Assembly (NCBI RefSeq): GCF_026184235.1 | Contig: NZ_CP110806.1 | Location: 3,224,001-3,288,000, forward strand | Length of the DNA: 64,000 bases | Reading direction: 5' to 3' | From: Cellulomonas sp. S1-8 | GTDB taxonomy: Bacteria; Actinomycetota; Actinomycetes; Actinomycetales; Cellulomonadaceae | In this document: positions 39,531 through 50,370 of the stretch, in pieces | Position numbering within the stretch: position 1 is the first letter of the stretch | Layout: each line of letters starts with the position of its first letter | Notes under the pieces: model-generated | Seen by the model: only the letters and a program-made list of their open reading frames with translations | Database searches by the model: none | Told to the model about the DNA's origin: nothing | Made by a program: the position numbers and the translations under genes

Positions 39531-39586
39531 CGACCGGAACCCGGGTCACCGCAACGGCCGCCGGACGGTGACCCCGGTTCCGGTCG
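39531..39586. repeat. Imperfect inverted repeat between menC and menB
   Basis: The arms 39531-39552 (CGACCGGAACCCGGGTCACC) and 39565-39586 are near-complementary around a 12-nt centre. The element sits in the 130-bp divergent promoter region and does not look like a regulator site seen elsewhere in the window. It may be a REP-like element. Confidence 0.5.
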
Positions 39587-39602
39587 GCGGGGGGCGGGCG
39601 CC

Positions 39603-39608
39603 TACCCT
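39603..39608 (+). promoter_or_regulatory. -10 element TACCCT of leaderless menB
   Basis: TACCCT begins 12 bp before GTG 39615, predicting transcription from the start codon. There is no ribosome site. Confidence 0.5.
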
Positions 39609-39614
39609 GGGGCG

Positions 39615-40598
39615 GTGAGTGAGAGCGGCACGTCTGCCCCCCTGCCCGCGCGCGTCTCGGAGACGTTCGACCCGACCCGGTGGCGCGACGTCGCGGGGTT
39701 CGAGCACCTCACGGACGTCACCTACCACCGGGGGCGGGCGCGGCCCACGGCCGAGCAGGCCGCCGCGGGTGCGGTCGAGCGCGACCTGCCCGTGGTCCGG
39801 GTCGCGTTCCACCGTCCCGAGGTCCGCAACGCGTTCCGGCCGGGCACGGTCGACGAGCTGTACGCCGTGCTCGACCACGCCCGCACGACGTCCGACGTGG
39901 GCACGGTGCTGCTCACCGGCAACGGGCCGTCCCCCAAGGACGGCGGGTGGGCGTTCTGCTCCGGCGGCGACCAGCGCATCCGCGGCCGTGACGGCTACCG
40001 GTACGCCGACGGTGACACGGCCGACGCCGTCGACCCGGCGCGCGCGGGCCGGCTGCACATCCTCGAGGTGCAGCGGCTGATGCGGACGATGCCGAAGGTC
40101 GTCGTCGCGCTCGTCAACGGGTGGGCGGCCGGCGGCGGGCACTCGCTGCACGTCGTCGCGGACCTGACGATCGCCAGCCGCGAGCATGCGCGCTTCAAGC
40201 AGACCGACGCGAACGTCGGGTCGTTCGACGGCGGGTACGGCTCGGCGCTGCTGGCGCGGCAGGTGGGGCAGAAGCGGGCGCGGGAGATCTTCTTCCTGGC
40301 GCGGGAGTACTCGGCGGACGACGCCCACGCGTGGGGTGCCGTGAACGACGTCGTCGACCACGCGGACCTCGAGGACGCCGGGCTCGAGTACGCGCGGATC
40401 ATCGCGACCAAGTCCCCGCAGGCGGTGCGGATGCTGAAGTTCGCGTTCAACCTGGCCGACGACGGGCTGGCCGGGCAGCAGGTCTTCGCGGGCGAGGCGA
40501 CGCGCCTGGCGTACATGACGGACGAGGCCGTCGAGGGGCGCGACGCGTTCCTGCAGCGGCGCGACCCGGACTGGTCCGGGTTCCCGTACGCCTACTGA
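39615..40598 (+). CDS. menB: 1,4-Dihydroxy-2-naphthoyl-CoA synthase MenB
   Basis: This crotonase-fold enzyme of 327 residues cyclises o-succinylbenzoyl-CoA. It has RPEVRNAFRPGTVDEL, WAFCSGGDQRIRGRDGY with the oxyanion-hole Gly pair, GWAAGGGHSLHVVADLTIAS, and the active-site Asp/Tyr stretch GSFDGGYGSALLARQVGQK. The C-terminal DAFLQRRDPDWSGFPYAY is typical. The N-terminal extension of about 40 residues is common in the actinobacterial form. Confidence 0.96.
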   Translation: MSESGTSAPLPARVSETFDPTRWRDVAGFEHLTDVTYHRGRARPTAEQAAAGAVERDLPVVRVAFHRPEVRNAFRPGTVDELYAVLDHARTTSDVGTVLLTGNGPSPKDGGWAFCSGGDQRIRGRDGYRYADGDTADAVDPARAGRLHILEVQRLMRTMPKVVVALVNGWAAGGGHSLHVVADLTIASREHARFKQTDANVGSFDGGYGSALLARQVGQKRAREIFFLAREYSADDAHAWGAVNDVVDHADLEDAGLEYARIIATKSPQAVRMLKFAFNLADDGLAGQQVFAGEATRLAYMTDEAVEGRDAFLQRRDPDWSGFPYAY

Positions 40599-40630
40599 CC
40601 GACGAGGTCAGGGGTCGCCGGGGCTCGACG

Positions 40631-40819
40631 TCAGGCGGCTCCCGCCCACGACGCGAGGTCGACGACGGTGGCGAGCATCGCCCCGCCGCCGACGAGCAGC
40701 GCGACGAGGACGATGCCGGCGAGCACGACGGCGACCGCCGAGCGGACCGAGTGGTCCTCGGGGCCGCGCGCCGGGCGGGCGGGACGGACGGTGACGGGGA
40801 ACGACGTGTGAGCGGCCAT
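40631..40819 (-). CDS. Small single-helix membrane protein, unknown
   Basis: This 62-residue product has a 27-residue charged N-terminus and one strong membrane helix (SAVAVVLAGIVLVALLVGG, about 28-46). ATG 40819 has GGAG about 7 bp upstream. Its codon use matches neighbours and its stop is 32 bp from the convergent menB stop. I recognise no family. The gap from 40820 to 40976 shows nothing further. Confidence 0.6.
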   Translation of the reverse strand: MAAHTSFPVTVRPARPARGPEDHSVRSAVAVVLAGIVLVALLVGGGAMLATVVDLASWAGAA

Positions 40820-40976
40820 GGCTCCAGCGTGGTCCGCACCGGCACCCCGCCGCGTCGCCCTGCGGGCCCGGCGTGCGCACCGCGCCGTCCACCCCGCGAC
40901 GGCCCCTCGTACGTCGCCAGGACGACGGCGCGGCGTCCGACGTCCTCCCGGGGTATCGACCCGGACGGACGCGCGA

Positions 40977-42064
40977 TCAGGACGTGGTCAGCGACCCGCT
41001 GCCCGCGGGCACGAGCTCGACCCAGGTGTTGCCCGGTGCGAGCGTCGCCTCGGACCCGTCGGCCAGGAACAGCCGCATCGGCTGGTCCTGCGCGTCCTTC
41101 TGCCAGCGCGCGGCGACGACCTTGCCGCCGGTCGCCACGACGGCGTCCCCGGACCCGACGAGCTCGTACGTCGGGACAGCCGCGCCGCCCTGCGCACCGA
41201 ACCCGGTGGCCGGGTGACCCGCGGTGATCGAGACGACGTTGACGGCCGAGAGCCGCGCACCGCTCGCACCCGTGGCCGGCGACCCGCCCTCCGAGCGCAG
41301 CCACGTGCCGCTGCCCGCGTCCCAGCTCCACACCGGGTTCGACTGGCCCGACAGGCGGAAGTCCAGCGTGCCGGCCGGGGCACCCGCGACGACGGCGGCC
41401 GCGCGGTCCGCGGACCGCGCGAACGCGAACTGCTCGCCCGGTGCCGTCCGGCCCGCCTCGGCGATCCCCCACCACTCGCGCAGCGAGCCGTAGACGTTGT
41501 GCGGCGCGGACCGGCCGCGGACGCGGTACAGCCCCGGTGCGCCGGCGTCGTGCGAGACCATCTGGACCCCGGAGGCGGTGACGAGGTCGAGGATGCCCGG
41601 CTGGCCGCCGGAGAACGCGAGGAGCCCGCCCAGGGGCGCCACGATCAGGGGGTCCATCGGACGGACCGACCGGATCGGCCCGACCTCCTCGGGAGCCTGG
41701 GAGTGGAACACGGCCACGAACCGGGAGACCTCGAACTCGACGATGGTCTCCCAGACCACGTCCGCCTGCTCCAGGCCGGACTGCGGGCGGGCCGACGACG
41801 TGTTCTCGATCTTCACCGCGATCGCCGGGCGCGGGTCGGGGCGCCTGCGACACCCGTCAGCGGCCACGTCGGAGGCACCTCGGGGACGGGGACGGCCTGC
41901 TTGTCGACGGCGACGTCCGCACGGGACGTCACCGTCGGCCCGGGCTGCACCGTCGCGGGCGATCCGCACGCGGCGAGCGCGAGCAGCGCACCGACCGCCA
42001 CCAGCCCACCGGACCGGTCACGCCACCTGCGCGTCGCACCCCTGCCTGCCGACCTCGCTGCCAT
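40977..42064 (-). CDS. DUF3048-domain secreted lipoprotein (frame break)
   Basis: The N-terminus has an Arg-rich start, a hydrophobic core and lipobox LAAC with Cys33. After the break at the G run 41838-41841 (one base short, WPLTGVAGAP continues DPRPAIAVKIENTSSARP), the body matches DUF3048/YerB-like proteins: QSGLEQADVVWETIVE, RFVAVFHSQAPEEVGPIRSVRPMD, FSGGQPGILD and a C-terminal beta-rich domain ending NTWVELVPAGSGSLTTS. About 362 residues when repaired. Family function is unknown; a cell-envelope role is likely from the lipid anchor. Confidence 0.8.
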
Positions 42065-42272
42065 CCGTCTCTCTCCGTCCCCCGCCGCGGCGGCGATCTC
42101 GCACTCGCGCGTCGGCGGGCGCCCCTGGGGCACCCGCCCGGGCGCGCCGGACCGCGCGCCACTCTACGGGTCGCGGCCCCACCTCCGGTTGCGCCACCCC
42201 GGGGGACGTGCTTGCACCGCCGGGGCGCGCCCTGGCGGCTCGCCTCCCGGCGCGCACGCCGCACGGACGACC

Positions 42273-42278
42273 TACGCT
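42273..42278 (+). promoter_or_regulatory. -10 element TACGCT of leaderless menE
   Basis: TACGCT starts 12 bp before GTG 42285. An in-frame GTG at 42279 abuts the hexamer and so cannot be the start of this transcript, which decides for 42285. Confidence 0.5.
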
Positions 42279-42284
42279 GTGCGG

Positions 42285-43442
42285 GTGGACCGGCCGCTGC
42301 GCGACGTGCCCGCGCAGGCGCGGGACCTCGTCACCGCGCTGGTCGCGGCGCTGGACGGCACCGGCCCGGCGGTGCGGGCCCTCGACGAGCCCGTCCCCGG
42401 GCCGGCGTCCCGCGTGCCCGCGGACGTCGCGGTGGTGGTGCGGACGTCCGGGTCGACCGGTCACCCGCGGGACGTGATGCTGTCCGCGGCGGCGTTGCGC
42501 GCCTCCGCCGACGCGACCGCGGCCCGGCTCGCGGGCCCGGGCTCGTGGCTGCTGGCGCTGCCCGTGCACCACGTCGCGGGTCTCCAGGTCCTCCTGCGGG
42601 CGCTGCTGGCCGGTCGGGAGCCGACGACGCTGCCCGCGGGTCCGTTCCGCGCCCCCGTCTTCACGGGCGCCGCGCTCGCCGCGACCGACGGGCCCGGTCC
42701 GCACTACACCTCGCTCGTGCCGACGCAGGTGGTGCGCGTGCTCGACGACCCGGACGCGACCGCCGCGGCCCTCGCGTTCGACGCGATCCTCGTGGGCGGT
42801 GCCGCCTGCCCCCCGCCGCTGCTCGCCCGCGCCCGCGCCGCGGGGCTGCGCCTCGTCACCACCTACGGCATGACGGAGACCTGCGGCGGCTGCGTGTACG
42901 ACGGGCGCCCGCTGGACGGTGTCGAGGTGGCCGTCGACGCGGAGCACCGCATCGCGCTCACCGGCCCCACGCTCGCGACCGGCTACCTGCACCGGCCCGA
43001 CCTCGACGCGACGACGTTCGTCACGACGGGCGGTCGGCGCTGGCTGCGCACCGCCGACCGCGGCCGCCTCGACGACGGCCTGCTGCACGTCCTCGGCCGG
43101 CTCGACGACGTGCTCGTGTCGGGCGGCGTGAAGGTCGACCCGCTGGCGGTCGAGGAGGTCGTCGCGGGCTTCGCGGACGTGCGCGAGGTGTGCGTCGTCG
43201 GTGTGCCGGACCAGCACTGGGGGCAGTCCGTGGTGGCGGTCGTCGTGACGCGGGACGGTGCGGTGCCGCCGCTGACGGCGCTGCGCACGGCCGTCGCGTC
43301 GGCCCTCGGGCCGGCCAGCGCACCACGGCAGGTCGTCGTCGTCGACGAGCTGCCGATGCGGGGCCCCGGCAAGCCGGACCGCCGGGCCGTCGCGCGGCTC
43401 GCCACGCAGCGCATGACGTCGCCCCCGCCGACCGCCCCTTGA
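42285..43442 (+). CDS. menE: o-Succinylbenzoate-CoA ligase MenE
   Basis: This adenylate-forming enzyme of 385 residues activates OSB for MenB. It has the ATP loop VVRTSGSTGHPRDVML, LALPVHHVAGLQVLLRALL, the TTYGMTETCGGCVYDG motif, WLRTADRGRLDDGLL, and the catalytic lysine in RGPGKPDRRAV. It is shorter than typical MenE (about 450-490), as actinobacterial forms often are. The start was chosen from the promoter position. menA follows 29 bp downstream, so the two are likely co-transcribed. Confidence 0.92.
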   Translation: MDRPLRDVPAQARDLVTALVAALDGTGPAVRALDEPVPGPASRVPADVAVVVRTSGSTGHPRDVMLSAAALRASADATAARLAGPGSWLLALPVHHVAGLQVLLRALLAGREPTTLPAGPFRAPVFTGAALAATDGPGPHYTSLVPTQVVRVLDDPDATAAALAFDAILVGGAACPPPLLARARAAGLRLVTTYGMTETCGGCVYDGRPLDGVEVAVDAEHRIALTGPTLATGYLHRPDLDATTFVTTGGRRWLRTADRGRLDDGLLHVLGRLDDVLVSGGVKVDPLAVEEVVAGFADVREVCVVGVPDQHWGQSVVAVVVTRDGAVPPLTALRTAVASALGPASAPRQVVVVDELPMRGPGKPDRRAVARLATQRMTSPPPTAP

Positions 43443-43471
43443 ACGACCACACCCCCACCGACAGGAGCACG

Positions 43472-44341
43472 ATGGCCACCGCCACCGACTGGGTCGCCGG
43501 TGCGCGACCCCGCACCCTGCCCGCCGCAGTCGCGCCCGTGCTCGTCGGGACGGGCGCCGCGGCGCAGGCCGGTGACGCGCACGTGGGGCGGGCGCTGCTG
43601 GCGGCGGGCGTCGCGCTCGCGCTGCAGGTGGCCGTCAACTTCGCCAACGACTACTCCGACGGCGTGCGGGGGACGGACGTCGACCGGGTCGGGCCGATGC
43701 GGCTCACGGCCTCGGGCGCCGCCCCGCCGCGGCAGGTCCGGGGGGCCGCGTTCGCCGCGTTCGCCGTGGCCGGCGTGCTCGGGCTGTGGCTCGTCGCGCT
43801 GTCCGGGTCGTGGTGGCTGCTGGCCGTGGGCGCGCTGGCCGTGGTCGCCGCGTGGACGTACACGGGCGGACGTCGTCCCTACGGGTACCTGGGACTCGGC
43901 GAGGTCGGCGTGTTCCTGTTCTTCGGCCTCGTCGCGGTGCTCGGCACCACGTACACGCAGGTCGCAGGGGTGACGTGGCCGTCGGTGGTCGGCGCCGTCG
44001 CGATCGGGATGCTCGCGTGCGCGCTGCTCATGGCCAACAACCTGCGCGACGTGCCGACGGACGTGCTGGTCGGCAAGCGGACCCTCGCGGTGCGCCTCGG
44101 TGAGCACCGCGCGCGCCGCGTGTACGCCGTGACGGTCGTCGCCCCCGTGCTGCTCGGGGCGGTGTGCGCGATCGTCGCACCGTGGTCGCTGCTCGTGCTG
44201 CTGCTGCTCGCCCCCGCCGTGGTGCTGGCCGTCGCGGTGCTCGCCGGGGCGCGCGGCATCGCGCTGGTCCCCGTGCTCGGCGGGACGGGTCTGCTCGAGC
44301 TGGCGTTCGGCGTGCTGCTGGGGCTCGGCCTGGCCCTGTGA
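43472..44341 (+). CDS. menA: 1,4-Dihydroxy-2-naphthoate polyprenyltransferase MenA
   Basis: This UbiA-family membrane enzyme of 289 residues and about nine helices has the first Asp motif in NFANDYSDGVRGTD near residues 56-69 and the second region NNLRDVPTDVLVGKRTLAVRLG. It attaches the polyprenyl chain to DHNA at the inner face of the membrane, forming demethylmenaquinone. AGGAG stands 6 bp before ATG 43472. The next gene is convergent, and the 89-bp gap holds no clear terminator beyond a weak GGGC/GCCC pair. Confidence 0.94.
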   Translation: MATATDWVAGARPRTLPAAVAPVLVGTGAAAQAGDAHVGRALLAAGVALALQVAVNFANDYSDGVRGTDVDRVGPMRLTASGAAPPRQVRGAAFAAFAVAGVLGLWLVALSGSWWLLAVGALAVVAAWTYTGGRRPYGYLGLGEVGVFLFFGLVAVLGTTYTQVAGVTWPSVVGAVAIGMLACALLMANNLRDVPTDVLVGKRTLAVRLGEHRARRVYAVTVVAPVLLGAVCAIVAPWSLLVLLLLAPAVVLAVAVLAGARGIALVPVLGGTGLLELAFGVLLGLGLAL

Positions 44342-44430
44342 CGCCGCCGGCCCGCGAGCCGGGCGCACGTGCTCGTGGTGCCCGATGAGCGACCTGAGCC
44401 CGGCCTCGCAGCGTCCGGGTCGTCCAGGGG

Positions 44431-44724
44431 CTACGCGTCGCTGTCGTGCGGCGAGGGCGAGCGGTGGATCTCGGCGTCCTCTGCGTCCGCGTCCGCGCGG
44501 GCACGCGCCCCCAGGCCCGCGCCGGCGCGGCGTCGCTCGGCGCGCGTCGCGAGGTGCAGCGCGGCGGCGTCGCGCTGCCGGGTGAGCAGGACGTACGACA
44601 GCGCGAAGGCGAGCAGGGCGCCCAGCACGGGGGCGAGCCACGACCGCATCCCGGCCCACCACAGGACGCCGGTCACGGCGAGGAAGAGGGCGAGGCGCAG
44701 CACGGAGTAGACGACGACAGGCAC
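44431..44724 (-). CDS. DUF4229-type membrane protein
   Basis: A 97-residue protein with two N-terminal membrane helices (about 4-24 and 28-46), then a basic segment ATRAERRRAGAG and an acidic end. The layout SYVLLTRQRDAAALHL after the second helix matches the actinobacterial DUF4229 family, whose function is unknown. GTG 44724 fits the leaderless promoter directly upstream. Confidence 0.75.
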   Translation of the reverse strand: MPVVVYSVLRLALFLAVTGVLWWAGMRSWLAPVLGALLAFALSYVLLTRQRDAAALHLATRAERRRAGAGLGARARADADAEDAEIHRSPSPHDSDA

Positions 44725-44730
44725 GTGACC

Positions 44731-44736
44731 AGGATA
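44731..44736 (-). promoter_or_regulatory. -10 element TATCCT of the DUF4229 gene (leaderless)
   Basis: On the minus strand TATCCT (44736-44731) begins 12 bp before GTG 44724. Confidence 0.5.
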
Positions 44737-44753
44737 GGCGGGGCGCGCGCGTC

Positions 44754-44759
44754 TAAGGT
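44754..44759 (+). promoter_or_regulatory. -10 element TAAGGT of the PLDc_N gene (leaderless)
   Basis: TAAGGT begins 12 bp before GTG 44766. It is back-to-back with the DUF4229 promoter; only 17 bp separate the two hexamers. Confidence 0.5.
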
Positions 44760-44765
44760 GGACGA

Positions 44766-45190
44766 GTGCTCAGGTACCTGCCCTCGTCGCCGTCGTCGCG
44801 TTCACGGTCTACTGCGCGTTCGACGTGCTGGGGAGCGATGCGCACCGGCGGCGCGGCCTGCCCGCCGTCGCGTGGCTCCTGATCGTGCTGGTCCCCGTCC
44901 TCGGGGGCGTGGCCTGGCTCGTCGCCGGCCGCGGCGCCTCGCCGGCGGGCGGACCGGGTCCGCGTCGCAGCGGACCGGTCGCCCCCGACGACGACCCGGA
45001 GTTCCTGTTCCGCCTGGAGCAGGAGCAGCGCCGCCGCGAGAAGACAGCCGGCCCCGCGCCGACCGGGCAGCAGTCCGGTGAGCAGGACGTGCGTGAGCAG
45101 GGCGGGCCTCCGCAGGACGACCGCCCGCAGGACGGGCGCACCGACGACCGAGGAGCCACGGGCAGCGCCGACGGCGCACCGTCGACCTGA
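44766..45190 (+). CDS. PLDc_N-domain membrane protein (frame break near start)
   Basis: GTG 44766 reads VLRYL; one base missing after 44780 then restores ALVAVVAFTVYCAFDVL, the first helix of the phospholipase-D-nuclease N-terminal domain. The second helix, VAWLLIVLVPVLGGVAWLVAGR, ends at the usual arginine. The remaining 80 residues are a hydrophilic Gln/Glu/Asp-rich tail without a PLD catalytic domain. Such stand-alone PLDc_N proteins occur next to DUF4229 and ccs genes in actinobacteria; function unknown. An internal ATG at 44825 would lose the first helix and is not preferred. Confidence 0.78.
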
Positions 45191-45238
45191 CCGGCGCCTG
45201 TCGACCTGACCGGAGCCTGTCGACCTGGCCGGAGCCTG
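45182..45238. repeat. Three perfect-length 19-bp tandem units
   Basis: Units at 45182-45200, 45201-45219 and 45220-45238 share TCGACCTGACCGGAGCCTG with one change each in units 1 and 3. The first contains the stop of the PLDc_N gene; the array fills the gap to the convergent ccsB. Confidence 0.85.
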
Positions 45239-45243
45239 CGGGC

Positions 45244-46265
45244 TCAGAGCCCCGAGTACGAGTGCTTGCCGTCGATGAACAGGTTGACGACCGTGAAGTT
45301 GGCGATCACGGCCGCGTAGCCGACGAAGGCGATGAACGCCGCCCGGCGCCCGGCCCAGCCGCGCGTGGTGCGGGCGTGCAGGTACGCGGCGTAGACGACC
45401 CAGGCGACGAACGTGCCGACCTCCTTGGGGTCCCAGCCCCAGTACCGGCCCCAGGCCTCCTCGGCCCAGATCGCGCCGCCGATGAGCGTGAACGTCCACA
45501 GCACGAAGCCGACCGCGTGCAGCCGGAACGACATCGCCTCGAGGCGGCGCGCGTCGGGGACCTGCTCGAGCCACGCGAACGCGGGACCCGTGACGCGCAC
45601 GCCGCGGAACGCCTGGCGGACGCCGTCGAGCCGGCTCCACGGCTGCGCCAGGCGTGACCGTCCCGCCGCGCGGCCGTCCCGCAGGACCTGCAGCACGGCC
45701 GTCGCGAACGCGACGGTGAAGATGCCGGTCGCGATGATCGCGACGCCGACGTGGATGACGAGCCAGTACCGCTGCAGCGCGGGCTGCACGGCGTCGGCCT
45801 GCACGTGCAGCGTGTTCAGCGCGAGCACGAGCGCGAGGACGGCGATGCCCGTCACGACGACGCCGACGAACGCGATGGGCCGGCGGCGCTGCACGACGAC
45901 CAGCGCGGTCGTGGCGCAGAACGTGCCGACGACCGTGAACTCGTACATGTTGGCGGTCGGCCAGCGCCCCGCGGCGATCCCGCGCAGCACGATCGCGACG
46001 AGCAGCAGGAGCGTGCCGAGCACGAGCGTCGAGCGCGCGATGCCCGCCGCGCGGCCCCGTGCCGGGGCGTCGGCCCGCGACGTCGTCGGTCCCGACGGCG
46101 CGGCGGGTGCGGACGCGCCGGCACCGACGGCGACGTGCGTGCGCGCCTCGCTCGCCGCGCGCGCCACGTCGGTGATGCGCGCGAGCTCGACGGCGTACGC
46201 GACCAGCGCGATCGTCAGCGCGGTCGCGGCCGACCACACGAACAGGTCGCTCAGCTCGGCGACGG

Positions 46266-46269
<4 letters not shown>
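45244..46269 (-). CDS. ccsB: System II cytochrome c biogenesis protein CcsB/CcsA family
   Basis: The 341-residue polytopic protein contains the tryptophan-rich heme-handling WWD domain WGRYWGWDPKEVGTF, followed by AYLHARTTRGW with a conserved His; another His is in QRYWLVIHVGVAI. Together with ResB it delivers and ligates heme to apocytochrome c outside the membrane. The start overlaps the resB stop by four bases. A Ser/Ala-rich cytoplasmic loop (about residues 45-70) after helix 1 is an insertion. Last gene of the ccs operon. Confidence 0.93.
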
Positions 46270-48007
<1,738 letters not shown>

Positions 48008-48011
<4 letters not shown>

Positions 48012-48943
48012 AGCGCGGGCACGAACGGGTCGCCGCCGGTCAGCACGCCCTGGAGCCAGGCCGCCCAGGTGCCCCACGCGCCGGTGAGCAGCGCGACTCC
48101 CAGCACCACGAGGACGGCACCGCCGGTGCGCTGCACCGCGCGGCGGTGCCGGCGCAGCCACGCCAGAGCGCGCTGCGAGCGCTGCAGGCCCAGGCCGACG
48201 AGCACGAACGGCAGGCCGAGGCCGACGCAGAACGCGACCGCGAGCAGGGCGCCGCGCCCGGCCGAGCCGCCCGTGAGGGACAGCGTGAGGATCGCGGCGA
48301 GCGTCGGGCCGATGCACGGCGTCCAGCCGAGGCCGAACGCGACGCCGAGCAGCGGCGCACCCCACACGCCCGCGCGCGGCGCAAGGCGCACCCGCCGCTC
48401 GCCCTGGAGGAACGGGACGGCGCCGAGGAACGCCAGGCCGAGCACGACCGTCAGGGCGCCGAGCACGCGGCTCACCGGGTCCTGCCACTGCCACAGCGCG
48501 GCCCCGAGGGTCCCGGCGAGCGCGCCGAACGCGACGAACACCGCGGAGAACCCGAGGACGAAGAGCGTGATCCCGAGCACGAGCGTGCGCCGGCCGGCGG
48601 GTGCGGGCAGCGGCACGGCGGCGCCGGGCGTCGGCAGGGCGACGGTGCCCGCACCCGGCACCGGGGCCGCAGCAGCGGGACGCGCCTCGGCGCCCGCCCG
48701 CGCGGGCGCGACACCGAAACGCACGACGTCGGTCGCGTCGACCAGGCCGAGCCGCGCACCCGGCCCCGGGCGCTCCTCCCCGACCAGGCCGCCGAGCAGC
48801 CCCAGGTAGCCGGGCACGAGCGGCAGGACGCACGGCGACGCGAACGACACGAGACCCGCGAGCAGCGCGACGGGCACGGCGAGCAGCAGCGAGCCGTCGG
48901 CGACGGTCGAACCGACGCCGAGCACGACCGCGCCTCCGGTCAC
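48008..48943 (-). CDS. ccdA: Cytochrome c biogenesis protein CcdA (thiol electron transporter)
   Basis: The 311-residue six-helix protein has both redox cysteines: [16 protein letters not shown] near residue 38 and [13 protein letters not shown] in the second half. It moves reducing equivalents from cytoplasmic thioredoxin to ResA outside. A cytoplasmic loop of about 65 residues rich in Pro/Ala (about 60-120) separates helices 1 and 2, longer than usual. GTG start overlaps the resA stop. Confidence 0.94.
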
Positions 48944-49656
48944 CGGGCGGCGCCCCTGAGGGCCGCGCGAGCCGGCAGCGCGGTCGGGTCGGCGGCGGTC
49001 GGGTCGGCGGCGGTCGGGTCGGCGGCGGTCGGGTCGGCGGCGGACGGGTCGGGCCCCGACGCCTCCTCGGCGAGCAGCTCCTCGACCAGTGCGCGCAGCG
49101 TGGCCCCGTCGACGAGGCCGAGGACCCGCGCCGCGACCGTGCCGTCGCGGTCGAGCAGGATGGTCGTCGGCACCGCGTTCACGGGGACCACGCCCTGCAG
49201 GGACGCGATCGCCGACCCTCCGCGGTCGTCGAGCGAGGGGTAGGGCACCTCGAGCCGGCGCTGGAACGCCTGCGCGGCGCCGGCCGCGTCGCGGCTGTTG
49301 ATGCCGAGCACGCGCAGGCCCTGGTCGGCGTACTCGGTCGCGACGGCCGCGAGGTCCGGGGCCTCGGCCCGGCACGGCGGGCACGCGGCGTACCAGGTGT
49401 TGAGCAGCACGACGTCGCCGCGCCACTGCGCCAGGTCGTGGGACGTGCCCTCGTAGTCGGTGCCGGTGATCTCGACCGGTCCGACCCGCTCGCCGGCGGG
49501 CCACGTGGTCGTCGACCCGTCACCCGACTGGTAGCCCTGGTCGACGACGTCCGGCGCGGCGCCGCTGCCGCCGTCGGCGGCGCACCCGGCGACCGCGAGC
49601 AGGAGGGTCGCCGCGGCCGCGAGGGCGGCGCGGCGACGTCGGGGCGCGGCGTGCAC
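48940..49656 (-). CDS. resA: ResA/TlpA-type thiol-disulfide lipoprotein
   Basis: A lipobox AVAGC puts the lipid anchor at Cys25. The thioredoxin fold carries the active site [19 protein letters not shown] and the cis-Pro in [10 protein letters not shown]. It reduces apocytochrome c cysteines before heme attachment, fed by CcdA. The C-terminus has an (AADPT)x4 repeat encoded by 15-bp units, not part of the fold. It begins 1 bp after the histidine-phosphatase stop. Confidence 0.92.
   Translation of the reverse strand: MHAAPRRRRAALAAAATLLLAVAGCAADGGSGAAPDVVDQGYQSGDGSTTTWPAGERVGPVEITGTDYEGTSHDLAQWRGDVVLLNTWYAACPPCRAEAPDLAAVATEYADQGLRVLGINSRDAAGAAQAFQRRLEVPYPSLDDRGGSAIASLQGVVPVNAVPTTILLDRDGTVAARVLGLVDGATLRALVEELLAEEASGPDPSAADPTAADPTAADPTAADPTALPARAALRGAAR
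48991..49050. repeat. 15-bp tandem repeat in the resA 3' end
   Basis: Four consecutive units of GGCGGCGGTCGGGTC (the last with one change) are preceded by a partial copy from 48978. They encode the AADPT pentapeptide on the minus strand. Being in frame, copy number can vary without breaking resA. Confidence 0.85.
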
Positions 49657-49657
49657 G

Positions 49658-50313
49658 TCAGGCCCCGGGGACCGGTGACGCGCCGGGGAGCAGCGCCGCG
49701 GCCGGCTCGCTGTAGCCGACACCGACGAGGGTGTCCCCTCGAACCGCAGGGTCGTCAGGGAGGCGAGCGCGCACTGCCGGCGGCGCGGGTCGTGCCACAG
49801 CCGGCGGTTCTCGAGCGCGAGGCGCGTGACCCAGATCGGCAGCTGGTGGCTGACGAGGACCGCCTCGTGGCCGCGCGCGGCGATGCGGGCCGACTCGACC
49901 GCGGCGAGCACCCGGTCGACCTGCTCGGCGTACGCCTCGCCCCACGACGGCCGGATCGGGTTGCGCAGGTGCGGCCAGTGCCCGGGGTGGCGCAGGGAGC
50001 CGTCGCCGACGCCGAACGTCATGCCCTGGAAGTGGTTGGCGGCCTCGATGATCCGGTCGTCCGTGCCGACCGCGAGCCCGAAGGCGGCGGCGATCGGTGC
50101 CGCCGTCTCCTGCGCCCGCTGCAGGGGGGACGCGGTCACGACCACCACGTCGCGCCGGGGCGCGTCGTGGTCGCCCGCGAGCGTGCCCGCGACGAGCTCG
50201 GCCATCTGCTGCCCGCGCTCGGACAGCCGGTAGCCGGGGAGCCTGCCGTAGAGCACGCCGTCGGGGTTGTGGACCTCACCGTGCCGCAGCAGGTGGACCG
50301 TGGTGGCGACCAT
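49658..50313 (-). CDS. Histidine phosphatase (phosphoglycerate-mutase-like; frame break)
   Basis: The phosphohistidine motif is LLRHGEVHNP near residue 8, GRLPGYRLSERG follows, TASPLQRAQETA carries the conserved Arg, and VLVSHQLPIW the second His. The frame breaks at the C run 49735-49738; one added base turns LRFEG into DTLVGVGYSEPAAALL and the natural stop at 49658, 218 residues in all. It leads the ccs operon, as the homologue does in mycobacteria (remembered as Rv0525). Substrate unknown. Confidence 0.85.
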
Positions 50314-50370
50314 GTGCACAGTGTCGCAAAGTCTCCTGGGTACCCCGGACCGCTGCGGCTCGGCGGCCGG

